Assembly (NCBI GenBank): GCA_009780245.1
Contig: WRAJ01000005.1
Span: 1 to 64,000 of the forward strand
Source of the DNA: Turicibacter sp.
GTDB lineage: Bacteria > Bacillota_I > Bacilli_A > MOL361 > Turicibacteraceae
Direction of reading: 5' to 3'
DNA: 64,000 nucleotides
Shown here: positions 57,605-64,000 of the stretch, in pieces
How positions within the stretch are numbered: position 1 is the first letter of the stretch
How the letters are laid out: the number at the start of each line of letters is the position of its first letter
Position numbers and translations under genes: made by a program
The notes under the pieces: generated by a model
What the model was told of the DNA's origin: nothing
What the model saw: the letters and a program-made list of their open reading frames with translations, nothing else
Databases searched by the model: none

Positions 57605-58739
57605 GCTAAAGGATCGCTCATTGTACAAACAGGTGGGTTTTATCGCTGTTGAGCTCGTATTGCTTTATTTGTTTATTGTGAATATCGAAAATATTTTTGG
57701 ACAAATTGGTCGCTTCATTGGTGTGATTACCCCCTTTATTGCGGGAACGGCCATTGCTTATTTGCTAAATAAGCCTGCGTCAGGTATTGCGCGGCTTTAT
57801 GAACGAAATCAAAGCGCGTGGGTTAAGAAAAATGCTTCTGTCCTGTCGGTGTTTAGTGTGTTTGTGATTTTGATTTTTATTGTAGCGTTGGCGATTAACA
57901 TTGCCGTTCCGATTGTCGTGGCAAACATCGGAGACTTTGCACGGAATTTAGCTGGTTATTACGATCAGTTTATTGCGTGGGTGCAAGAGCTGAGCTCGGA
58001 TGATTTTTTGTATGGTTTAATGCCGGACTTTAGTGGGAATTTGCTGGATTTGATTTCAGCAGATTTAGTGACAGGGATTGGAACGGGTGCGGTGGAGTTT
58101 GCTGGTCACATTGTTAACATTACGTCGAGTATTTTTAATATTCTTCTCAGTATTATTGTAGCGCTGTATGTCTTGATCTCAAAAGAAAACATCAAACGGT
58201 TTGTTCAGCGTTTGTTGCTGTTGTTTATGAAGAGATCGACCTACGATAATGTTGCTAGTTATGCAGCGAAGTCGAATCGTATTTTTTATAAATTTGTTGG
58301 TGCGCAGTTCTTAGATGCCTGTATTTTGGGGACACTTGCGACGATTATTCTTGCGATTATCGGGGTGCCGTATGCGGTGACGTTTGGGATTTTGCTTGGG
58401 ATTTGTAACATGATTCCCATTTTCGGTTCGATCTTTGCAACGATTGTGACGACGATTGTGACGATTTTTACCGGTGGTGTGCCGCTTGCGATTGTGACGT
58501 TTGTTGCGCTTTTGATTTTGCAGCAAGTGGATGCGAATTTTATTGGGCCAAAAATTACCGGTGATGCGTTAGGGTTAAAGCCGTTGGTCATTATTTTTGC
58601 GATTGTCATTGGGCAACATTACGCGGGGATTATCGGGATGTTTGTGGCGGTGCCGGTGGCCGCGATGGTGAAGATGTTTTTAGAGGATTTGATGGCGGCT
58701 AGGGAGAGGAAGTTGAAGATGAGGGGGGATGGTGGTTAG
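57594..58739 (+). CDS. AI-2E family transporter (PerM/YdiK-type)
   Basis: 381 residues with about eight membrane segments. The C-terminal block GAQFLDACILGTLATIILAIIGVPYAVTFGILLGICNMIPIFGSIFATIVTTIVTIFTGGVPLAIVTFVALLILQQVDANFIGPKITGDALGLKPLVIIFAIVIGQHYAG is the family core. Members export AI-2, act in sodium-proton exchange or have unknown substrates. It is coupled to the TetR gene. Confidence 0.88.
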   Translation: MLDKLKDRSLYKQVGFIAVELVLLYLFIVNIENIFGQIGRFIGVITPFIAGTAIAYLLNKPASGIARLYERNQSAWVKKNASVLSVFSVFVILIFIVALAINIAVPIVVANIGDFARNLAGYYDQFIAWVQELSSDDFLYGLMPDFSGNLLDLISADLVTGIGTGAVEFAGHIVNITSSIFNILLSIIVALYVLISKENIKRFVQRLLLLFMKRSTYDNVASYAAKSNRIFYKFVGAQFLDACILGTLATIILAIIGVPYAVTFGILLGICNMIPIFGSIFATIVTTIVTIFTGGVPLAIVTFVALLILQQVDANFIGPKITGDALGLKPLVIIFAIVIGQHYAGIIGMFVAVPVAAMVKMFLEDLMAARERKLKMRGDGG

Positions 58740-59110
58740 TTAGCTTACTAGTGAATTGCGAAATTAGTATTTTTCTCCATTCACCTATGATATTTCATGG
58801 AAAGGGATAAACTGATTTTGATGTGGGGTTGTGGGTGAGCGCCCTTTCGGTGATCAGTTTGATGTGACTCTTTAGTTTTTGTTGGTCATTGCGTTTGTTT
58901 TGGTCATTGTAGCTGAGCGCGCCTTTCGGCTTACTGGGGTAGTGATTTGGTGTTACCTGCACCGGTTTTTATGTAGCGAATGGCATTCAAGACTTCGCAA
59001 TTTATTGCGATATAGTCTTGTAGCATGCAGCTACAAGCAGCTAACACCAAATCACTACCTTATATGTGGGGTTTGTTTTGAACACTATTTTTATGAGGAG
59101 GATTGATGAT
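58740..59110 (+). other. Intergenic region with 18-bp perfect inverted repeat and inner hairpins
   Basis: GGTAGTGATTTGGTGTTA at 58938-58955 is answered by TAACACCAAATCACTACC at 59042-59059. Inside are AAGACT/AGTCTT enclosing TCGCAA/TTGCGA (58989-59018) and a TTGTAG/CTACAA stem (59018-59036). The unit of 122 bases could be a small insertion element or a structured leader of the ABC exporter. Before it, 58740-58937 has two GAGCGC..CTTTCGG motifs and no gene. Confidence 0.6.
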
Positions 59111-60007
59111 ATGGTAACGTTAGATGTTAAAAATGTCAGTAAAAATTTTGGGAAGTTTCAGGCGTTGGACAACGTTAGTTTGCAGGTGAGGCAAGGTGAG
59201 GTTCATGGCTTTATTGGACCAAACGGGGCGGGGAAGTCGACGACGATTCGGGTGATTTTGGGGATTTTGCAGGCGAGTGAGGGGAGTGTGACGGTGTTTG
59301 GCAAGGACGCTTGGAAGGATAAGGTGGAAATTCATCGAAAAATTTCGTATGTGCCGGGGGATGTGAATTTGTGGCCGAATTTAACCGGTGGGGAAGTGAT
59401 TGATTTATTTATGAAGTTGCAAGGTTCGGGGAACGTGGCTAAGCGTGAGGAGTTGATTCGTCGGTTTCAGTTGGACCCGACGAAGAAGTGTCGGACGTAT
59501 TCAAAAGGGAATCGTCAGAAGGTGGCGCTGATTGCAGCGTTTGCGACTGATGCGGAATTGTTTATTTTGGATGAGCCAACCTCTGGTCTTGATCCGTTGA
59601 TGGAGAAGGTGTTTCACGAGTGCGTGTTGGAAGTGAAGGCTGCGGGTAAGAGCGTGTTGTTGTCGAGCCACATTTTGTCTGAGGTTGAAAAACTCTGTGA
59701 TCATGTGAGCATTATTAGACGAGGCGAAATTATCGAGTCCGGTCAGATGGACGCATTGCGTAAGCTTCAGAGAGTCAATGTAGCGGTGGTTACAGAAGAA
59801 AAAATACTTGATTTTGGGCAGTTAGACGGGGTTCACGAAGTGGAGGAAGTGGACGGAGCCGTGGTGTTTCAGTTGGAACCCCGCGCGAAGTCTGAGGTGA
59901 TGCGGGTGTTGGCTGGTTATGGGGTCATGAGTTTAGAGGTTAGTCCGTTGCCGCTTGAGGATTTATTTATGCAGCATTATGAGCAAGGGGACGGTGAGCG
60001 CGGATGA
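59111..60007 (+). CDS. ABC transporter ATP-binding protein
   Basis: 298 residues from the ATG at 59111, with GAGGAGG before it; the frame is open to 59066 without a site. Walker A reads GPNGAGKST, the Q-loop lies in ISYVPGDVN, the signature is RTYSKGNRQKVAL (a SKGNRQK variant of LSGGQ), Walker B LFILDEPTSGLD, and the switch His is in LLSSHIL. The C-terminal 80 residues match drug and antibiotic exporters. It overlaps the permease gene by four bases. Confidence 0.93.
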   Translation: MVTLDVKNVSKNFGKFQALDNVSLQVRQGEVHGFIGPNGAGKSTTIRVILGILQASEGSVTVFGKDAWKDKVEIHRKISYVPGDVNLWPNLTGGEVIDLFMKLQGSGNVAKREELIRRFQLDPTKKCRTYSKGNRQKVALIAAFATDAELFILDEPTSGLDPLMEKVFHECVLEVKAAGKSVLLSSHILSEVEKLCDHVSIIRRGEIIESGQMDALRKLQRVNVAVVTEEKILDFGQLDGVHEVEEVDGAVVFQLEPRAKSEVMRVLAGYGVMSLEVSPLPLEDLFMQHYEQGDGERG

Positions 60008-61593
60008 GAGAAACATTGCAGTTAGTGACCTTTATTTTGCGCCGCGAGCGGTTGAGCCTTGTGTTGTGGGTGATCGGGATTGTCGGGATTGTGGTGTACA
60101 TGCCGTTTTTGTATGAGGGGATGTATCCGACGGTGACGGATCGTTATGCGGCGATGCTGATGATGGCGAATCCGGCGATTGTGGCGATTGTGGGGCCGAG
60201 CACGGGAGCTTATACGTTAGGCGCGCTTATGACGCAGGAGATTTTGTTGATTTCTGTGCTTGCGGTGGGGATTATGAACGTTTTGCTCGTTAATCGCCAC
60301 ACGCGGGTAGACGAGGAGCTGGGCCGGTTGGAATTGATTCGCTCGTTTCCGGTGGGGAGCACGACGATTTTGCAGGCAGTCTTTGCGGTTGTGGTGGTTG
60401 CGAATGTGTTGATTGGTGGGCTTGTGGCTGTGGGGTTTGCTGTGAGTGGCGTAGAGGGGTTGACCGTGGCAGGATCTGTTTTGTTTGGGGCAATCTTGAC
60501 GGTGAGTGGTTTGTTGTTCGCGGCCGTGACGGCGGTTTGTGCGCAAGCGTTTAGTACGGCTAAGGGAGCCTCAGGTGCTGCATTTATGGTGTTGCTTGTG
60601 ATGTACATGGTACGGGCGGTGGGGGATATTGCTGGGAATTTCTTGTCCTATGTGTCGCCGCTGGGCTTAGTGTTGCAGACGCGCACTTTTGTTGATGATG
60701 TATGGTGGCCGCTCGCCGTGGTGCTTGTTCAAGTGGTTGTACTTAGTGCTTTGGCTGTGTATTTAATTAGTCAGCGTGATTTGGGTATGGGGTTGATACC
60801 GGCTAAGGCTGGTCCGCGTGGGGCAGCGCCGTCGCTATTGAGTGTGGATGGCTTGGCTTGGCGATTGTCGCGCGGTAGTTTGCTGATTTGGACGGCGGGC
60901 ACGTTTTTGGTGGGGCTTGCTTACGGGGCGGTGATTGGCGAAGTCGAGACTTATATTGGCGAAAACGAGATGCTCCAAATGTTGCTGGCGAGTGTTGGTA
61001 GTGGCGATGCGACGGGCCCTGATCAGTTTATCCCGTTCCTAATTATGTTTTTGGTGATTGTACTGATGATCCCGATTGTTGGCCCGATTTTGCGGTTGGC
61101 GGGGGAGGAGAAGCGTAATTTAACTGAGCATTTATTGTCTCGTGTGGTGACGCGTGGCGGGTTGTTACGCAGTTACTTTTTGATTAGCATGTTGGCGAGT
61201 ATGGTGTTACTGGCAGCGGGAGGCTTTGGGTTCTGGTTGAGTGGGAGTATGATGCTCGACGACCCGATTGCCTTGACGACGATGATGGGAGCCATGCTGG
61301 TCTATTTACCAGCGACGTGGCTTCTGATTGGCTTAGCGGTTCTGTTAGTAGGTTGGTTGCCGAAGTTTGCGGGCTTTTCGATGCTGATGATTGGCTTTAT
61401 GTTTTTTATCGGCTTCTTCGGTGCGATGTTGGCATTGCCTGAGGTTGTGATGAATCTATCACCGCTTAGCCATGTCCCAGCCATGCCGGTTGATGATTTT
61501 TCAGCCGTGTCGTTTTCTGTGATGACTAGTTTGGCTGTGGCTTTGATGGCAGCGGGCTTTGTGGGGTATAGTCGCCGCGATATGCAGGGGTAG
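60004..61593 (+). CDS. ABC-2 type exporter permease (polyketide antibiotic exporter-like)
   Basis: 529 residues with about twelve membrane segments in two similar halves, the layout of the TnrB3/tetronasin-type exporter permeases. RRERLSLVLWVIGIVGIVVYMP at the start, an extracellular loop with TVTDRYAAMLMMANPAIVAIVGPS, and LAGEEKRNLTEHLLSRVVTRGGLL in the second half are characteristic. With the ATPase it forms a two-gene efflux pump. The substrate is unknown. Confidence 0.85.
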   Translation: MRETLQLVTFILRRERLSLVLWVIGIVGIVVYMPFLYEGMYPTVTDRYAAMLMMANPAIVAIVGPSTGAYTLGALMTQEILLISVLAVGIMNVLLVNRHTRVDEELGRLELIRSFPVGSTTILQAVFAVVVVANVLIGGLVAVGFAVSGVEGLTVAGSVLFGAILTVSGLLFAAVTAVCAQAFSTAKGASGAAFMVLLVMYMVRAVGDIAGNFLSYVSPLGLVLQTRTFVDDVWWPLAVVLVQVVVLSALAVYLISQRDLGMGLIPAKAGPRGAAPSLLSVDGLAWRLSRGSLLIWTAGTFLVGLAYGAVIGEVETYIGENEMLQMLLASVGSGDATGPDQFIPFLIMFLVIVLMIPIVGPILRLAGEEKRNLTEHLLSRVVTRGGLLRSYFLISMLASMVLLAAGGFGFWLSGSMMLDDPIALTTMMGAMLVYLPATWLLIGLAVLLVGWLPKFAGFSMLMIGFMFFIGFFGAMLALPEVVMNLSPLSHVPAMPVDDFSAVSFSVMTSLAVALMAAGFVGYSRRDMQG

Positions 61594-61620
61594 GGGGGTC
61601 TTCTTTTTAGCTGAAGTTGA

Positions 61621-61667
61621 AAAAACCAATGAGTTGCGTGTAGAAAATCGCAGCTGCATTGGTTTTT
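61621..61667. terminator. Bidirectional terminator after the ABC exporter
   Basis: AAAAACCAATG pairs with CATTGGTTTTT across 25 bases that hold a small inner stem (TTGCG/CGCAG-like). Confidence 0.75.
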
Positions 61668-61728
61668 ATATGGATTTTGTCCCTAGAGTCTCAGAATTGC
61701 TGTTTCAGGGGCACTTCATACCTTAAGA

Positions 61729-62790
61729 CTACTCAGAAAACAATTTTTCAAAGTATTTGTCGTTATACAACACACTCGCATGCTCGGGTTTCAACGCTTT
61801 TGTCTGTAAATGATAGTTGTAGGCTAAGTCGTGTTTTCCTAGGCGATCGAAGACAATGCATAGCTGCAAGTAAGGCAGGAAATCACAGAAGTCACGGTTA
61901 ACAAAGCCCGCTTCCACTTGGCTATTTGGGTTGGTCGCTAAATCGTACCAGTAAATGGCTTGCTCATTGCTATTCTGCTCAAAAAAGTAATCGCCGATTT
62001 TGTAACACGCTTCTGAGCGCGGCCGATCGTAAACGAAAGTCTGAAACAGCTGATTCAAAGCGTCCCGTGCTTGCCCTGAGCCCGTGTAGCAACCCGCGAT
62101 GTCCAGACACGCACGGATGTTATCCTCAAGCCATCCCCGACCATCCTCTAAAAATGCCTTATACTGCACAACCGCCTCTTCCAAGCGCCCGTGATCGCGC
62201 AACTCCCGCGCGTAATAAAACATCCCGCGCGGACTCAGCTCAGACTGTGCTTCGTAGATTTTCAGGTTGCGATCCGAATGCGCTCGTACCTTCTCGCCGT
62301 GCGTCACTGCAATGTCAAACCGCTCGATCTTTCCCCTCGGTGCGATGCATTCGTGAACGGGTTCTTCCCAGCGAAAGTCACTTGCCCGTTTTAAAATGCG
62401 TTCGCGGTAATTACTCATCGTGACGTTTCCGTCTGCATCGAATCCCACATTGTATTTTAGCAGGGCGACGTCGATGTCCGTATCAAAGTCCTGCTTGAGT
62501 GCTAGTAATTTGCGTTGTTCCGACGCTTCTAACACATCATCCGCATCGAGCCACATGATATAGTCCCCGGTGGCTTTTGAAAACGAAAAATTTCGGGCGG
62601 CGGCAAAGTGATTGTGCCATTCGTAGTGATAAATCTTATCCGTGTACGTCCTAGCAATTTCGACCGTCGCATCCGTAGAACCGGTATCAACGATGATAAT
62701 TTCATCCACGATCTCCTTCACGCAGTCCAAGCAACGTGCGAGCACGGCCTCCTCGTTTTTCACAATCATAGCAAGCGATAGTGTGATCAT
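61729..62790 (-). CDS. Family 2 glycosyltransferase with TPR-like C-terminus
   Basis: 353 residues. The GT-A domain is at residues 1-200: LSLAMIVKNEEAVLARCLDCV, DEIIIVDTGSTDAT and the DxD motif MWLDADDVL. The C-terminal 150 residues are helical repeats (YYARELRDHGRLEEAVVQYKAFLEDG; ACYKIGDYFFEQNSNEQAIYWYDLA). The layout is that of SunS-type and related enzymes; without a bacteriocin precursor nearby, a glycopeptide role is unsupported. It may act on surface glycans or proteins. AAAAGGGGG lies before the ATG. Confidence 0.88.
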   Translation of the reverse strand: MITLSLAMIVKNEEAVLARCLDCVKEIVDEIIIVDTGSTDATVEIARTYTDKIYHYEWHNHFAAARNFSFSKATGDYIMWLDADDVLEASEQRKLLALKQDFDTDIDVALLKYNVGFDADGNVTMSNYRERILKRASDFRWEEPVHECIAPRGKIERFDIAVTHGEKVRAHSDRNLKIYEAQSELSPRGMFYYARELRDHGRLEEAVVQYKAFLEDGRGWLEDNIRACLDIAGCYTGSGQARDALNQLFQTFVYDRPRSEACYKIGDYFFEQNSNEQAIYWYDLATNPNSQVEAGFVNRDFCDFLPYLQLCIVFDRLGKHDLAYNYHLQTKALKPEHASVLYNDKYFEKLFSE

Positions 62791-62803
62791 GTTAAATCCC
62801 CCT

Positions 62804-62830
62804 TAAAAAGGAAGCCTAAATAGCTTCCTC
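62804..62830 (-). terminator. Terminator of the two-component operon
   Basis: On the minus strand AGGAAGC pairs with GCTTCCT, followed by a T-run (plus-strand A-run at 62805-62809). It lies 60 bases after the response regulator stop. Confidence 0.7.
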
Positions 62831-62890
62831 ATTCTATCTTATAGTTTATGTGACAACACGTTTAACGTGACTTTTTCGCGGTGCAAAGCA

Positions 62891-63595
62891 TTAGACCTTA
62901 AAGCGATAACCAGCGCCCCAAACGGTCTGGATGTATGTCGGGTTTTGTGGATCTTTTTCAATTTTTTCGCGAAGCCGATTAATGTGCACAGCCACCGTTC
63001 GAATGTCCCCAAATGCATCCATTCCCCAAATGCGCTCATACAGCGTTTCTTTACTAAACACAATTTCAGGATTCGTCATCAAAAAGCACAACAAATCAAA
63101 CTCCCGGGCTTTGCAGTCAACTTCAACCTCATCCACATAAACACGGCGCGCTTTTGGATGAAGCCGAATGTTACCAATCCGAGTTTCTTGTTCGTTAACC
63201 TCTGTGGCAGCACCCATCCGTGCTGTCACACGCTCGTATTGCGCCAAATTCGCCTTAACTCGGGCAACTAATTCCGGTAAAGAGAAGGGTTTCGTTAGAT
63301 AATCGTCCGCGCCAAGCCCGAGTCCTCTAATCTTATCCACATCTTCGATTTTCGCGGTGGCCATTAAAATCGGAATGATAATCCCCACTTCCCGCACTTG
63401 TTTGCAAATTTCAAAACCATCTAGGCTGGGGAGTTGTAAATCTAGGATGATCATGTCGTATTCACCGGTGAGTGCTTCGTTTAATCCTTCCAAACCATCG
63501 GCTTTAATGGTGGCCGAGTAACCGTTGATTTCAAGAAAATCACGCACAATTTCCGAAATGGCACGATCGTCTTCAATGATTAAAATCTTTTTCAT
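62891..63595 (-). CDS. OmpR/PhoB family response regulator
   Basis: 234 residues. The receiver domain has the acidic pocket IIEDDRA, the phosphoacceptor Asp in DMIILDLQLPSLDGFE, Thr in ILMATAK and Lys in DDYLTKPFS. The C-terminal winged helix reads CKAREFDLLCFLMTNPEIVFSKETLYERIWG...VAVHINRLREKIEKDPQNPTYIQTVWGAGYRF. The histidine kinase gene is upstream in the same operon, three bases away. The signal is unknown. Confidence 0.95.
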   Translation of the reverse strand: MKKILIIEDDRAISEIVRDFLEINGYSATIKADGLEGLNEALTGEYDMIILDLQLPSLDGFEICKQVREVGIIIPILMATAKIEDVDKIRGLGLGADDYLTKPFSLPELVARVKANLAQYERVTARMGAATEVNEQETRIGNIRLHPKARRVYVDEVEVDCKAREFDLLCFLMTNPEIVFSKETLYERIWGMDAFGDIRTVAVHINRLREKIEKDPQNPTYIQTVWGAGYRFKV

Positions 63596-63598
63596 TTG

Positions 63599-64000
63599 TT
63601 AGCTTTCTCCTTTTACAACTGGCAGATTAATCTCAATTTGTAAACCGCCGTTATCGGCATTTCTAGCACTGATCACGCCGCCCATACGTTCGATCATTTT
63701 AGCTGAAATCGCAAGTCCTAGGCCACTACCACCGCCCGGATTGGTTCGCGCTTTATCACTGCGATAGAAAACATCAAACAAGTGTACCAAGTCTTCTTCT
63801 GATACCCCCGGGCCATTATCCGTTAAGGTGATGTTGACGTGGTCGTTTTTATGCATTGCCTCAATGATTAGTTGACCATTCTGCTTGTTGCCATACTTGA
63901 CACTGTTTTCTAGTAGGTTAATTAACACATTTTTCAACTGCACACTGTCTGCTAAGACGTGTTCAAAGGCTGTGTTTTCTCTCAGCTCAACACGTAACCC
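63599..64000 (-). CDS. Histidine kinase, C-terminal part (cut by window edge)
   Basis: Only the last 133 residues are in the window; the frame stays open to 64000, so the gene continues outside. The HATPase domain shows the N box NVLINLLENSVKYG, G1 TDNGPGVSEEDL, F box FDVFYRSDKART and G2 GGSGLGLAISAKMIERMGG. The text fits PhoR/VanS-type sensor kinases. An in-frame GTG at 63943 is internal and not the real start. Confidence 0.9.
   Translation of the reverse strand, partial: GLRVELRENTAFEHVLADSVQLKNVLINLLENSVKYGNKQNGQLIIEAMHKNDHVNITLTDNGPGVSEEDLVHLFDVFYRSDKARTNPGGGSGLGLAISAKMIERMGGVISARNADNGGLQIEINLPVVKGES

Noticed and set aside
1-64000. tRNA or rRNA genes
   Set aside because: I found no cloverleaf with a GGTTCRA-type T-arm and no rRNA-like stretch, though I could not run a dedicated search.

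Overview
The window comes from a low-to-mid GC Firmicute, most like the Lactobacillales/Bacilli. The evidence is the Firmicute core cluster valS-rapZ-glmR(yvcK)-whiA, the genes tsaD, typA/bipA, tadA and trmL, strong AGGAGG ribosome binding sites, and TTGACA/TATAAT promoters. Several secreted proteins are rich in Asp/Glu, which fits an alkaline or salty habitat but does not prove one. I cannot name the genus.

Layout. 0-15.5 kb is chromosomal: an orphan PD-(D/E)XK-type protein, a PadR-DUF2812-DUF2812 operon, tsaD-menA, an FMN-binding lipid-anchored or membrane protein, an FtsX permease/ECF sigma/anti-sigma operon, a NUDIX hydrolase, a 72-bp tandem repeat array, and valS-rapZ-glmR-whiA. 15.6-40 kb is a phage-derived element. 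It has a repressor and ImmA-type protease reading left, a four- to five-site operator array, a candidate structured leader RNA, a sigma-like activator, an endolysin, connector and tail-completion genes, tail tube, tail chaperone, Gp15, tape measure genes, Dit, Tal, two collagen-like baseplate/fibre proteins and a holin, and it ends in five consecutive terminators. It has no integrase, terminase, portal, protease, scaffold or major capsid gene, and no sheath gene. This is the gene content expected of a non-contractile (F-type, monocin-like) phage tail bacteriocin rather than of a prophage.

The most unusual part is that this tail cluster carries three full-length, different tape measure proteins plus a 39-codon relic of a fourth. 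Each is paired with a small DUF6440-like gene, and three are preceded by the same roughly 200-bp repeat, which holds a long stem-loop and a 10-codon reading frame. The tape measure genes share conserved ends and have divergent middles. One whole cassette sits near the left end, between 70-bp direct repeats that duplicate the 3' end of the sigma-like gene. Two DUF6440 genes lie in tandem with a relic tape measure start between them. This is the pattern left by gain and loss of cassettes with retained partner genes. I propose, as inference, a cassette-based tape measure/partner system, in which the partner is either a dedicated chaperone or a self-protection protein. A divergent lipoprotein gene next to gp15 is a second candidate for self-protection.

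40-64 kb is chromosomal again: an alpha/beta hydrolase, an S41 protease lipoprotein, a soluble histidine-kinase-like protein, YtaF- and YgjV-like membrane proteins, tadA, tandem GntR regulators, an acidic lipoprotein, typA, an aromatic acid exporter-like protein with trmL, an AbrB-like plus Uma2 pair between twin terminators, a TetR-AI-2E transporter operon with three operators, an ABC exporter preceded by a large inverted repeat, a family 2 glycosyltransferase with TPR-like C-terminus, and an OmpR response regulator with a histidine kinase cut by the window edge.
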